From: Lytechinus pictus
Taxonomy: Eukaryota; Echinodermata; Echinoidea; Temnopleuroida; Toxopneustidae
Direction of reading: 5' to 3'
Assembly: GCF_037042905.1 (NCBI RefSeq)
Contig: NC_087257.1
Coordinates: 27,899,501-27,963,500 of the forward strand
Length of the DNA: 64,000 bases
Positions within the stretch are counted from its first letter, which is position 1. Every line of letters starts with the position of its first letter. Under the pieces are notes generated by a model. It did no database searches. It was given only the letters and a program-made list of their open reading frames with translations, and was not told the origin of the DNA. Below are positions 23,697 through 33,855 of the stretch, piece by piece. The translations under genes and the position numbers were made by a program.

Positions 23697-23960
23697 AATA
23701 ATAATATTCCGCATTTATATAGCGCTTAACACATCGGAACGACGTCTCTAAGCGCTTTACAGATATATTATTACCCCGGTCATCGGATCCTTGTATGCCC
23801 GCATACAATGTATGCACCTTCTCCACTCCCTGGGGAGCATTCCAACAAGAGTTCCAAGACTCAATTGCTAGGCATACTACATAGGCTTTCGCACCCTACC
23901 GGGTACCCATTTAACACCTGGGTGGAGAGTGGCAAATTGTGGATTGACGATTGACGTACT
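23697..23960 (-). mobile_element. tRNA-derived SINE, head truncated
   Basis: Minus-strand copy: ATAATAATATTCCGCATTTATATAGCGC is the inverse of the tail, followed by the same body as the SINE at 45822-46172 (ACGACGTCTCTAAGCGC, GGATCCTTGTATGCCCGC). Confidence 0.75.
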
Positions 23961-24170
23961 TGTGTTGCATGACTAACACAAGTACGCTCTGTTATCATGG
24001 TTATGATAAAATGAAATGACAAAAATATATATAATATACGATTATGAGGAGGTATATAACATTAACATTGCATTTTTAAAGTTTTCCATCGATCTGGTGC
24101 AATTGGACTCTTTTACCAACAATATTAGGCCCCCATTAGGCCTACGTAATGGTTATTGGGAGAACATTAC

Positions 24171-24342
24171 CTGCTACGTGAGGACAGGCCATTGATGTTC
24201 CGCTGTAAGATTGCACAATCTCTTCACCACTTAATGCCGCGCTTGGGATATCAACACCCGGTGCAAACAGGTCAATGCAAGTCCCATAGTTGGAGAAAAC
24301 AGCCCTACGATCGTTGATGCCAGTTGCGGCGACTGTTATCGC
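24171..24342 (-). pseudogene. Pseudogene exon F': catalytic Ser region
   Basis: 172 bp, identical in length to exon F. Encodes [34 protein letters not shown] and [12 protein letters not shown]. Open in frame with good splice borders (TCACTCAG acceptor, GTAGCAG/GTAATG donor). Confidence 0.9.
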
Positions 24343-24559
24343 CTGAGTGACGAGGTTGGTGTTGGTAGGAAAGGGGTAAAACGGCATCATACACAATATA
24401 TCAAAATATATGTTAAGCACATTTCTGACATCTTGTATGCTAAACTTCATTAGTTACGAGGCTTTTATGAACAGATGCAATTTGCGTATGCTTTCTTCCA
24501 ACGATGTACAATTCTGCCGATCAATTAAGTCTTATTTATATCTAATTATATCCTAATCT

Positions 24560-24703
24560 GGGGCCCGTTTCATAAAGGACTTGCAACTGTTGTAACTTTG
24601 CCAATATGGCAACTACCATGGTAACAGGGCTCAGCAGCCAACCATGGTAGTTGCCATAATGGCAAAGTTACAACAGTTGCAAGTCCTTTATGAAACGAGC
24701 CCC
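24560..24703. mobile_element. Short MITE with about 60-bp near-perfect arms
   Basis: The left arm GGGCCCGTTTCATAAAGGAC and onward is repeated inversely up to GTCCTTTATGAAACGAGCCC. The centre is ACCATGGTAACAGGGCTCAG. It lies in the E'-F' intron. Confidence 0.85.
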
Positions 24704-24739
24704 ATGCAGGACCCCATCTAAATGTCATTGAGGCAACCG

Positions 24740-24885
24740 GGCTTTATTAGGGAGTTTTCGCATTTACTACGGAGACACTCTCTATAACGCATCGATTCCT
24801 TTGAAAATTCTGTTAAAATTACATTGTAGAGCTGAGAGGCTTTTGTCGAAAGTTGGTGGACTGGGACAGCAGATCATCCGAAGAT
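24740..24885. repeat. TTGGTGGACTGGGACAGCAG repeat, copy a
   Basis: A segment around TTTGTCGAAAGTTGGTGGAC recurs inversely at 27030-27150 and at 28138-28260. All three copies share an AATGCGAAAAG/CTTCTGCGAAAAG-like edge. Non-coding. Confidence 0.55.
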
Positions 24886-24932
24886 TTACACCAGACGAAC
24901 AATAAGCCAGTTCGTAGTTCCTTTCTGCGCAT

Positions 24933-26393
24933 CAGGCGCGTAGCCAGGGGGGCGGTGGGGGCGGTCGCCCCCCCAAAAAAAAACGTCCCCAAAAGAAAAA
25001 AAAAGAAGGGAAAAAGAGAGGGGAAAAGGAAAAGCGAAGGAAGGAAAGGGAAGAAAGGTAGCTTTGTGGGTTTTTCTTTTTATTCTTTTTTTTTCTCAAA
25101 AAAGAAACTCCTTCACTCTTGCTCTAAATTTATATATACATGTATGAATTTTGCTTCCGCGCTGCGCGCGGTTAAATGACAATATTGCAGTTCTCCTTTG
25201 TTTCCCTCACCCTTTCTCTATCCCTGTTTTTCCACCTCAGCTATATGTGTTTCTTGCCAGTTAAAAAGTTCAAATATATACATTAGGGCATGAAATTAGA
25301 GTAAGGATAGGCCGAAGTATATGAAGTTATCTTTTTTTTTTTTTATTGATCGCGCAACTTCTGGTCGGGTCGTCTCTGGGCGGGTAAAATCTTTATATCA
25401 ATTTCTGGCGTCACCTCCATATAGGCAACTTCTCCCGCTTTTCAGCTTATTACTAAACAACCATAATTTGGGGGCAAACAGGTTCCTAATTTAAAAAGAG
25501 GAAGGTATACATTCATGTCGTATTAAATAAATAAAAAAAGTACAATATTTTTAATCAAATTCTACTAAACTTCATGTCATTTCCCTGCACATTCATCTCC
25601 TGTCCTGTTTTGCGCCCTCAGTTTGAAATTTTGAATGACACTTAAATTTCATTATCATTCAAAATGAAGCGCATCAGGATAAGTCAAAGAAATTATACAT
25701 CATCCTGTTTTATATGATTTCAATAAATCACAGAAGTTTCAAATTTTTGCGCACTATTTTCTTTGTAATGAAGTTCAATAATCTTAGAGGAAAAACAATT
25801 GAATTAGAGCCAATGGGGGTATTAGAGATATTTGCATTTGACGAAACGCCCGCCCTTTGAAATTTCAGAGTTTCATTGCTCTGCACGGGGAGGAATATCT
25901 TCCTCCCATCCTTCCTCTCCTCTGTTTTGCGAGTTAAGATATGCACTGTCGCTAAATTGTTTGTAATCAAATCTGATCTTTCCGAGGGAAGTATTCAATA
26001 TAACTTAGAGAATACCCTTTTCTCGGGACCCTTTTCTTTGCCAAAAAATTGACAAAACGCTTTAGCTTCCGCGCTTCACGCAGGGTTAATAATATTTTAT
26101 TTTCCTCCATTTTATCCCTTTTTGTGCGTTCACAGTCACTTTCGAAAACAAGGTTCAAAATCACAATATAGTCAACTGAATTATGGGTTAAAATAGGTAC
26201 GAGAGACAAGAGAGACGGCTCCTTTTCATTTTAATTTATGAAACACCGAAATCTTCGCGCTTCGCGCGGGAGGGGAAAACTCCCCCTCCCTGCACCCACC
26301 CCCTAGGGAGCGCGCTTCGCGCGCTCTATACTGTTGGCACGCTTCGCGTGCATTTACCGCCCCCTCCAAAATGAAATCCTGGCTACGCGGTTG
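24933..26393. mobile_element. 1.46-kb element, CGCGTAGCCAGG ends, 8-bp TSD
   Basis: Left end CAGGCGCGTAGCCAGGGGGG; right end, read inversely, CAACCGCGTAGCCAGG. Flanked on both sides by CTGCGCAT (24925-24932, 26394-26401). The interior has a G run, an A-rich stretch and several GCGCTTCGCGCG motifs. No transposase. The 8-bp duplication suggests a hAT-like non-autonomous element. Confidence 0.8.
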
Positions 26394-26445
26394 CTGCGCA
26401 TGATCAAAAGATTCTACGCATGACCAGCTAGAAGAAGGTCACTTG

Positions 26446-26975
26446 TACTAAAGTGACATGGTGGTTGAAAATCTAATGATATAAGCACCAACTTTGATGT
26501 CTTGATTATTCATATATTCTTTTGAATTGCGGTTTTCATTTACATCCACAAAAAAACAACAATGCGTCCAACGACTGGTATTTCACAGTTTGCCAAGTAC
26601 ATTGTACAACATGCTATGACATGCATTCAAAGTAGGAATGCAACAAATACCTTCATAAAGTGTTCATTGGTGTGCTATTCTAGTCACCTCGTCTATTCAA
26701 TTTCTTCATCCTGCTATGTAAGGCAAGCTTACGTAATATCTTGCTTTGAAATCTGCCTATCATAATGAAAGAAATGAAAGGCAGGGGCCAAGGAACGGTT
26801 TTCAAAGTGGGGGGCTGAGCCAAAAGTGGGGGGCTGACCATGCTAAAATTCACATTCATATGGTCATTTTTACGTTTTTGTACACGGTTTTGGAAAAAAG
26901 TGGGGGGCTGAAGCCCCCCCCCCCCCCCGGTTCCATGGCCCCTGATAAGGTCATTTGACCAACATTGTCTATGAA
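26446..26975 (-). repeat. Inverted copy of 17575-18000, carrying an insertion
   Basis: Reverse complement of 17575-18000 with moderate divergence. The match breaks after AATGAAAGG (26781) and resumes at AAGGTCATTTGACC (26946), either side of the inserted MITE. Confidence 0.75.
26782..26944. mobile_element. MITE with CAGGGGCCAWGGAAC ends
   Basis: Left CAGGGGCCAAGGAACGG, right (inverse) CAGGGGCCATGGAACCGG. The interior repeats GTGGGGGGCTGA three times. The empty site is visible at 17640-17690, where the interrupted sequence is continuous. Confidence 0.8.
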
Positions 26976-27029
26976 GTAACTAAGAACTGGTCTATTGCAA
27001 ATATGTCGTTATCCAGAGTCAAGAGAGTC

Positions 27030-27640
27030 CAATACTGTCCCGCTCCACCAACTTTTGACAAAAGTCGCTCAGCTTTCCATTGTGATATACCATTTTCAAA
27101 GGAATTGGTGCGTTGTAGAGAGTGTTCTCCGTAGTAAATGCGAAAAGTTCGGATTCAGTCGTCTGTCCACCTTTTCTTTGGAACACTCTCCCTGTACACA
27201 TCCAACGTTAAGCAAACACTGGTACCTTCAAAGGGATATTTTAAGGCCCCATCTACCCCAAGGATACGTCTCTACAACGTTTCTGGAACCATGAAGTCGC
27301 GGAGAGCTTTCCAAAACATAAAAGTTGTTTCGGTGTAACTAAGAAGACGTCCCTACGTCATCTCAGAGAGGTCACTATTCAAGGTGACCAACATGATGCC
27401 CGACAGTTGCTGGAATATTGTTGTGAAGTGTCCAAGTAGTCGCTGTGACGTCTCGGAGAGTTTTCATAGTTGTAGCAAGATGTTTCCGAAACGGCGCTAT
27501 ACGACTGTCTTGGAGACTTTGCGGCAGCATCCCCGCTACCGTCCGGCAAAGGGTTTGTCACTTTGTCTAGAGACGTCCCAGAGACGTTTCCTTACTAAGA
27601 CAGAAGAAACATTCATCGTTTTAATATATTGGTAAATATT
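27030..27640. repeat. Repeat copy b and adjoining low-similarity sequence
   Basis: Contains GTCCCGCTCCACCAACTTTTG, inverse-related to 24840-24885. It is followed by degenerate repeats of GAGACGT/ACGTCTC type at 27260-27600. No recognisable gene. Confidence 0.45.
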
Positions 27641-27690
27641 AAAACAAATCAAAATCAAATAATCAAAACTGTGAAAAGAAGTTCGCTAAC

Positions 27691-27875
27691 CTCTTTAACT
27701 CTGGCTGGAGAGAACTCTGAAGCATCAGTGTCGGAATTTCCAGCAGCCACCGCTGTGGTGATACCAGCGCTGATCATTCCTCTAACAGCATCGTCTATAG
27801 GCGGAGATGGATAGCCTCCGAGGGACATGGAAGCTACTGCAGGATGCTGGCCTGAAGTTGCTACGTAATCACAAC
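27691..27875 (-). pseudogene. Pseudogene exon E': oxyanion Asn
   Basis: 185 bp, identical in length to exon E. Encodes GCDYVATSGQHPAVASMSLG and TAVAAGNSDTDASEF. Open, with AG/GT borders. In the annotated frame it would need the missing His exon to supply the first base of its Gly codon. Confidence 0.9.
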
Positions 27876-28314
27876 CTAAAAAGAAAAAAGGATAATTTGT
27901 CAGCCTATATACACGGATGCCATCGGGATGATGGGCGACCTAAATAAGGTGGCGTTAATTTTGCTCCTTCAGTGAATATCAAAACCTCATTTAGACAATC
28001 TTCGTATTTTTTTCCTATTCTTCTCCTTTTCATATCTTTCAATCAAGTCTTCATCTTTATACGATGAATTACAAATACACCTTGCGTCAACCCTAGAAAC
28101 AGGACAAATTGCGACAGAAAATAGAGCATAAAACAAAATGATCTGCTGTCCCAGTCCACCAACCTTCCTACAAAAGTTTATCAGCTCTCCATTGTGATTT
28201 CAATTGCATTTTTAAAGGAATCGATGCGTTGTAGGTCTTCTGCGAAAAGTTCATATTTAGTTGCAAACGAAGTGGTTTCGAAAAGAAAAGGAGTTACAAA
28301 GTGATATCTCTTAC
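27876..28314 (-). other. Gap where the His exon should be
   Basis: In locus 1 a 142-bp exon with GHGTHCAG lies between the Asp and Asn exons. In this 439-bp interval neither strand shows that motif or a degenerate version. Instead there is unremarkable AT-rich DNA and, at 28138-28260, a copy of the TTGGTGGACTGGGACAGCAG repeat. Confidence 0.75.
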
Positions 28315-28429
28315 ATGAGTCCCCGATCCAACAGCGTCATATAGGCGATACTTGCCCGACCGCCAAAGTACTTGCTCTGTGGATAGATTCCTGTATCGAT
28401 GATATAGACATTGACCCCAGACCCATTTC
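28315..28429 (-). pseudogene. Pseudogene exon C': catalytic Asp, frameshifted
   Basis: Encodes GNGSGVNVYIIDTGIYPQSK normally. After AGTATCGCC the sequence is TATATGACG where exon C has TTTGACG at the same place, so two extra bases (positions 28339-28342) shift the frame to an early TAA at the donor. Length 115 bp against 113. Confidence 0.88.
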
Positions 28430-29124
28430 CTGAAGAGGGAAAGATGGGAGGGATATTGGGGAGGGGATGTTTGTATAGGTGAGAGGTATGGCAATATTTA
28501 TATTAGATATATATATTATAAGATAGATGGGAGAAACAGGGAGATACCATATATATTTCCCCGAAAGAAGTTTCATATTTCCCGAGTCTAGACGAGGGCA
28601 ATATAGAGGGAAATATAATGTTGGGGGCATCCCTATTAATATAAACTCGACGTGGAGTAACGGATATATAATTGAATTGTCTTGCTGCAGAATAAATGTT
28701 AACATGTCTGTTTGAAATATTTTTGCCACAAACTAAAAGTGCATATTGCAGCACGGTGCCAGCCGAAAGGCCGATCAATTTGTTCAGATGTTGGTGAGGT
28801 GAAGCATAATATATTTTTGTTTTAAAAGGCAATTTAAACAACTGACCAATACATTTTAACAAATGTCTCATTCTTATTTTTATTTAGGCCTATATTTTCA
28901 AACTAATTATACATATTATATTTGTCTGAATGTAGGCTTAGATATATAAGAGCAAGCCGATTATCCTTTGGAAATTATGAAAATAAAAATGCTGAAAATC
29001 ATTGAAAAGTCAGACTTTCAGTCTGATCCAACTCCTGTATGAACTCCTTTCAACTGTAAGGTCCTATATACCAAAGTAAGAAAGATCTTGTTACCATTTT
29101 CACAGATATTATGCACTTTAATAC
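28430..29124 (-). other. Intron B'-C'
   Basis: AT-rich intron with TATATA stretches. Overlapping open frames at 28337-28871 carry no recognisable domain. No element ends identified. Confidence 0.45.
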
Positions 29125-29254
29125 ATGTGAAGCTAAATTTGCCATCAAGAGGGAGATTCTGTTGATCTATCCGGTCCAATCCCCATTCTGCTACCGTTGC
29201 AGCTTCAACTCTGCCATCTTGAGATATGTATTTGATTTCATCACGGGCTAGTAA
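29125..29254 (-). pseudogene. Pseudogene exon B': propeptide/mature junction
   Basis: 130 bp, same length as exon B. Encodes LLARDEIKYISQDGRVEAAT and VAEWGLDRIDQ. The last exon base is T where locus 1 has G, so splicing at this donor to exon C' creates TGA. A second GT at 29094-29093 would extend the exon by 30 bp (CIKVHNICEN) and keep phase. Confidence 0.85.
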
Positions 29255-29262
29255 CTGAATAT

Positions 29263-30327
29263 CAGGCGCGGATCCAGGAGGGGGGCGAGCCGGCCCCGGC
29301 CCCCCCCCCCTATTTTTTGACAACCTGCAGAAAAAGTGTACTATAGGAAAAACACTAAAGAAAAGTAGGAAAGAGGTATCATACCCAGGATGTGTAATTT
29401 ACAACCTCTAACGGCCGGCCCGACCCCGAAAGGAAACAAGAAAAGGGTGAGGGGAAGAATTGGAAAAAGAACTTTATACAAAAAAATTCGCTCGCGCTTC
29501 GCGCTCGCATTGCCTGTGCCAATGAATCCCATTCAAGAGGATTAAATGACACTTATATATCCAGATCTGAAATCTATTTGCACACAATATTTTAGCTCGC
29601 ACATCAAGCTTTAATTATTTTGTTTGTTTTACACAAATTGTTTATATCAAAATTTTCAGCTCGTGCTGCGCGCTCGCATTGTTTGATTTGTGAGTTACCT
29701 ATCCTCTTTGGAAATTCTTACCAAAATTTGTCAAAATGCTCCTTTATCATGTCAGTATATATAAAATTGAGCTCTTGTGCTTCGCGCTCGCATATAATTG
29801 TTTGAGACACACAACTTTTTCTGTATTTAAATAAAAACGCGCTTAGACTGTCCAGTTTTCAGGTCGGAATATCAAAAATTTTGAGCTCGCGCTTCGCACT
29901 CTCATTATTTAATTGGTGATACTTGTATCCTCTTCATTAATCACTAAAAACAGTCCTAATTGAGTCCCTTTTCACGTTACTATGATAAAATTTCAGCTCG
30001 CGCTTCGCGCTCGCATTGTTTAGTTGGATACTTATCTTTTTCATGATTATAAAATCTCCTCAGAATCCTCAGGTCTAAGGACATAAAATATCAAAGAATT
30101 TGAGCTCGTGCTTCGCGCTCGCATTATATATTAAGACCACATGAGATACCTTATCTTGTTTATAACAATTAAAAACTATATACTTAAAACTTCAGTCTCT
30201 AGTTAGGACTACCCCCTGAACCCCCCCCCCCCCAAAAAAAAAAAGAGATTATAGCCGCCAATCGAGAAAAATGTTGATGAAAATATTTTTCGGCCCCCCC
30301 TATTGGCGAAAGCTGGATCCGCCCCTG
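29263..30327 (+). mobile_element. CAGGSGCGGATCC element, copy 1, with GCGAGC array
   Basis: Left end CAGGCGCGGATCCAGG; right end, inverse, CAGGGGCGGATCC. AATAT lies on both sides (29258-29262, 30328-30332); CTGAATAT precedes the left end and also spans the right junction, so the duplication could be 8 bp if the last CTG was lost. The interior has about six units of GCTCGCGCTTCGCGCTCGC at roughly 110-bp spacing (29491, 29660, 29772, 29884, 29997, 30105). It sits a few bases from the exon B' acceptor. Copy 2 at 38145-39140 is highly similar and inverted. Confidence 0.85.
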
Positions 30328-30905
30328 AATATGGTAAGTAAAAATCGAAAGGAAAATATCAAAGATGGTGGTTTGAAGTCTGTAAAAACGCTATCAATCA
30401 ATATTAGTATGCAATGTATTGAGCTTAAAAAACCCTAGCAATCGTTGCCTGCAAGTCAGCTCACAGAATTAGTAACGATCTAATGTCGCTTGACGGTTTA
30501 ACCATGGACTTTGGTGGTTTAAACGAGGCAGTTCACCGCCATCTTAGGATAGCAGTCGTGGACCGTAGTCCCAAAATGAATGATTCTATATTGGCCCAAA
30601 ATGGCAAGACAATCATATGTAATAAAAAGTGAGTTTGAAGAAAAAGACAACATGTTACCTAATTACAGACATGGAAGGTCAATAGGGGAAAAAATACCCA
30701 TACCCATTTGTGAACATAAGGTGGCGATGTAACCAAAGTATATCGTGCATGGTTGAATTATTGACGAGTGAAATATCTAGATTATAATAATCGAGATAAC
30801 TAAATACTATTCGCTTGGATCTAAATTGCTCTCAAAGTTAACATCAGAGACCGCGTAACGGTTTTGAAGTCACCACTACCATGACTACGCCATCAGGCCG
30901 ATAAG

Positions 30906-31355
30906 TATGAGGCGCCGATTGTACCAATATTATATAGAACAATTATTTGTTATATAATCATTATTTATTAAATAATAACTATTATTTATATATAATTTAC
31001 ATTTTATTTGTAAGTAATTACTATTATATAAAATAACATTTCTAATTATTTATATATAATTCCAAGTAATACTTCATTATTTGTAAATAATAATAGTTCG
31101 ACATTCCATTATTTATAAATAATGATTATTTGTTTTTCATTATTTATAAATAATGATTATTTGTTTTTCATTATTTATAAATAATGAAGTATTACTTGGA
31201 ATTATATATAAATAATTAGAAATGTTATTTTATATAATAGTAATTATTTACAAATAAAATGTAAATTATATATAAATAATAGTTATTATTTAATAAATAA
31301 TGATTATATAACAAATAATTGTTCTATATAATATTGGTACAATCGGCGTCTCATA
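30906..31355. repeat. 450-bp AT-rich near-perfect palindrome
   Basis: Starts TATGAGGCGCCGATTGTACC and ends GGTACAATCGGCGTCTCATA. Arms pair almost completely through ATTATTTAT-rich sequence to a centre near 31130, where TTTGTTTTTCATTATTTAT repeats directly. It ends 36 bp from the donor of pseudogene exon A'. Probably a fold-back MITE; no coding potential. Confidence 0.92.
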
Positions 31356-31390
31356 GTAAAGAGGAATTTACGCAAAAGATCCCGTTTTAC

Positions 31391-31531
31391 CTTTTCCAAA
31401 GCTTTTTGGGAGAGTTTTGCTGAGAATCCTTTAATGGCCGTTGTGTAGGTATGCTTGATATGGGAGTCTCTGAAGATTCCTGAACTTTATTGTAGGATGA
31501 GGTTTTTTAGGGGGACCACGTCATGTTCCGG
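31391..31531 (-). pseudogene. Pseudogene exon A': propeptide, in-frame stop
   Basis: 141 bp, same length as exon A. Encodes PEHDVVPLKNLILQ, then TAA, then SSGIFRDSHIKHTYTTAIKG. The TAA falls where locus 1 has Asp of LILKDRSG. Borders CTACGTAG acceptor, GAAAAG/GTAAAA donor. Confidence 0.9.
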
Positions 31532-31609
31532 CTACGTAGAAGAAAAAAGAATAATGTTTACACCAAGGAATATATGAATCATAATGACAGTAACAATAAT
31601 GGTCGTGAT

Positions 31610-31697
31610 AATAAATAATAATAAAAATAATGGCGATGATGATGATGATGATGACGAGGAGGAGGAGGAGGAGGAGGATGATGATGATAATATAATG

Positions 31698-31731
<34 letters not shown>

Positions 31732-31770
31732 TAATAATAATAGTAATGATAATAATCACTACAACAACAA
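31610..31770. repeat. (GAT)n/(GAG)n/(AAT)n microsatellite
   Basis: GATGATGATG, GAGGAGGAGG and ATAATAATA runs in the first intron of the pseudogene. The acidic, poly-Ser and poly-Ile frames over it are artefacts. Confidence 0.93.
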
Positions 31771-32118
31771 TAATATTAACAAAGGTTATATTGATTATAA
31801 CATTAATGAAAGAATCACAATAATCGGATGAATGTGTATATACAAACAATACATCAACAAAACCGTGAAACGGTGCAAGTTTACCAATGAATGATACACA
31901 TTTTCGGATGGTTTGGGAAAGCTAATGTTCGAGTTCCCAAAAGGCTTTTCAAATACATATTCAAATAACTTTCTTTTATTCACATCATGTAGACAATAAA
32001 CCATATTGAAATGCGATAAAATATTTAATAGCCCAATGAAAAAGTTGGGCATAAATTTGAAATATGAAACATCTCATCTCTCCCCCCCCCCAAAAAAAAA
32101 ATATATATATATTATCAC

Positions 32119-32239
32119 CTTTATCACTACAATGTAGTGGTCGTTGATTGGTTCAGCAACTTTGTAAAACGTGGCATTCCTAGCCATGCCGGTTGCCAAC
32201 AAGGACACCAAAATCACAAGAGTAAGGAAGGACCATCAT
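32119..32239 (-). pseudogene. Pseudogene exon 1': signal peptide and start of propeptide
   Basis: One frame reads LTLVILVSLLATGMARNAT then HYIVVIK, a hydrophobic signal peptide followed by the start of an I9 propeptide, and ends at donor AAAG/GTGATA in phase 0. The two ATGs at 32239 and 32236 are one base out of this frame (extra C in the CCTTCCTT run). No in-frame Met precedes the hydrophobic stretch. Confidence 0.75.
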
Positions 32240-32392
32240 TTTGAAAAATTCTCTCTTTCTGGAAAACCCTTCAGTAATAAACTTCCAGCAGCAGCAAGAC
32301 TTGGTGATGTGTTTTCAGTGATACCTTGACAAGCACAGAATCGGGTATGACTTGTTTTTTGCGACTCAAACACTTATATAGTGCACAATGTT

Positions 32393-33110
32393 AAAGGAAA
32401 AGTCCATCCCATGCAGCAAAAAGGTAATTTGAGTAAAAAGAGAAAAATCCAACTAGCATAATGCTGAAAATTTCATCAAAATCGGATGTAAAATAAGAAA
32501 GTTATGACATTTTAAAATTTCGCTAGTATGCACTTCCTGGGGCCCGTAACACAAAGCTTAGCAATGATCGTAGAACATTTTTCTACGATTGATTCCATTG
32601 ACTACAATGTACAATCAATCGTGAAAATCAAGCGTACGATCAATCGCTAACCTTTGTGTTACGGGACCCTGGTCGATATGCAAACGAGGGGACTAATGAC
32701 ATCACTCACTCACTATTTCTTTTGTATTTCATTTTATGAAATATTTGAGTTTTCTCTTCATTGTTATGTGAAATAAAGTTTTATTCCTCTCTGAACATTT
32801 GGGACTACCATTCTTTTAACATTTTTTGATTCAGTCAAGTTGGTCATTGTTGTCAAATCTGTAAAATTGAAATATTGCATGATTCATACAATAAATAACA
32901 AAAGAAATGAGGGACACCATCGACTCTCTCATTTGCATATCACTGAGTTGTGCATATAACAGTTTTGTGAAAAATAAGCGAAAGTAATACGCAATAACTT
33001 TCTTATTTTATATCCGATTTCGATGAAATTTCCAGTGTTATGCTTCTTTGATTTTTTTTTCTTTATTGATTCAAATCAACATTTTTTTTCTGGGGTGGAC
33101 TTGACCTTTA
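32393..33110. mobile_element. TTAAAGG palindromic element, copy 2, interrupted
   Basis: Left AAAGGAAAAGTCCATCCC, right TTCTGGGGTGGACTTGACCTTT. Same landmarks as the other three copies, but split after CACTTCCTGG by the MITE at 32541-32668. Confidence 0.85.
32541..32668. mobile_element. 128-bp CCGTAACACA MITE
   Basis: TIRs GGCCCGTAACACAAAG and CTTTGTGTTACGGGACC. CTGG lies on both sides (32537-32540, 32669-32672). Copies 3 and 4 of the host repeat show the uninterrupted site. Confidence 0.85.
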
Positions 33111-33344
33111 AGTAATTTGTCATTCAAAATGAAATCAACCACAGTCAGGCCATTTTCTTGATGGGTGGTGATGTTCAGATGATGATTACTGATATCAAGA
33201 CCATGGCCTGAAGGTGAGGGGCGTCGCCGAGAGGCTCTGGGTTTAGGGTCATAGATTCGTGACTTGTGTCGACCCATGGGTATCAGCCTTTAATTTCAAC
33301 GTCTTGATTGGTCATGTTGGTTGGAGGTCGGCAAGAGTTTACCT

Positions 33345-33495
33345 CACTAGCGTACCTACGGGGGGGGGGGGCAGGGGGGGCACTCTGCCCCCCCTGACGA
33401 GTCACAACCAATGCAAAAGACGTATCTTCGCCCCACCTGACGGGCTTGAAAAACCTTTTTTGCCCCCCCCCCCCCCCCCCCCCTGACGAGCTTGA

Positions 33496-33545
<50 letters not shown>

Positions 33546-33607
33546 TGTCAAATTTTTTGGCGGACGGTTTTGCCCCCCCCCTGTGGAAAATCCTAGGTAC
33601 GCCACTG
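33345..33607. mobile_element. 263-bp CAGTGGCGTACC element, 8-bp TSD
   Basis: Left CACTAGCGTACCTACGGGG, right inverse CAGTGGCGTACCTAGG. Flanked by GTTTACCT at 33337-33344 and 33608-33615. The interior is G, C and T runs only, so this is a minimal element lacking the GCGAGC array. Confidence 0.85.
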
Positions 33608-33855
33608 GTTTACCTCCTTGGATAACAATAGGCCAGTTCACTGGAAAAACCAGGGGCTCTTCAAGATGGCATTAACGTACGTTCCTTCAAAATAATAGCC
33701 AACAGCAATTACAAATAAGCGACGGGCTGAAACGAAAGGGGGAGCTTCTCAAAAACTCGTAAATAATTATAGGCCTACAAAAAAGGTAGTGGATGGCTCC
33801 TTTTTATAGGGTCGACATTATCCACCAATGGTAAAGTAATCCAATGACTTTATTA

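Larger units (their letters stand above)
22328..32239 (-). pseudogene. Degenerate proteinase K-like subtilase, inverted paralog
   Basis: Seven exons read on the minus strand: 32239-32119, 31531-31391, 29254-29125, 28429-28315, 27875-27691, 24342-24171, 22470-22328. Their lengths match locus 1 (141, 130, 115 against 113, 185, 172, 143 against 140). The Asp (YIIDTGI), Asn (AAGNSDTD) and Ser ([12 protein letters not shown]) motifs are still readable. Lesions: the start ATGs are out of frame with the signal peptide; TAA lies in frame in the propeptide exon; the junction of the third and fourth exons makes TGA; a 2-bp AT insertion shifts the Asp exon; and the 142-bp His exon is absent from the 439-bp gap between 27876 and 28314. 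A protease could not be made. Splice sites are mostly preserved, so it is a duplicated rather than a processed pseudogene. The introns are full of mobile elements. Confidence 0.88.
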
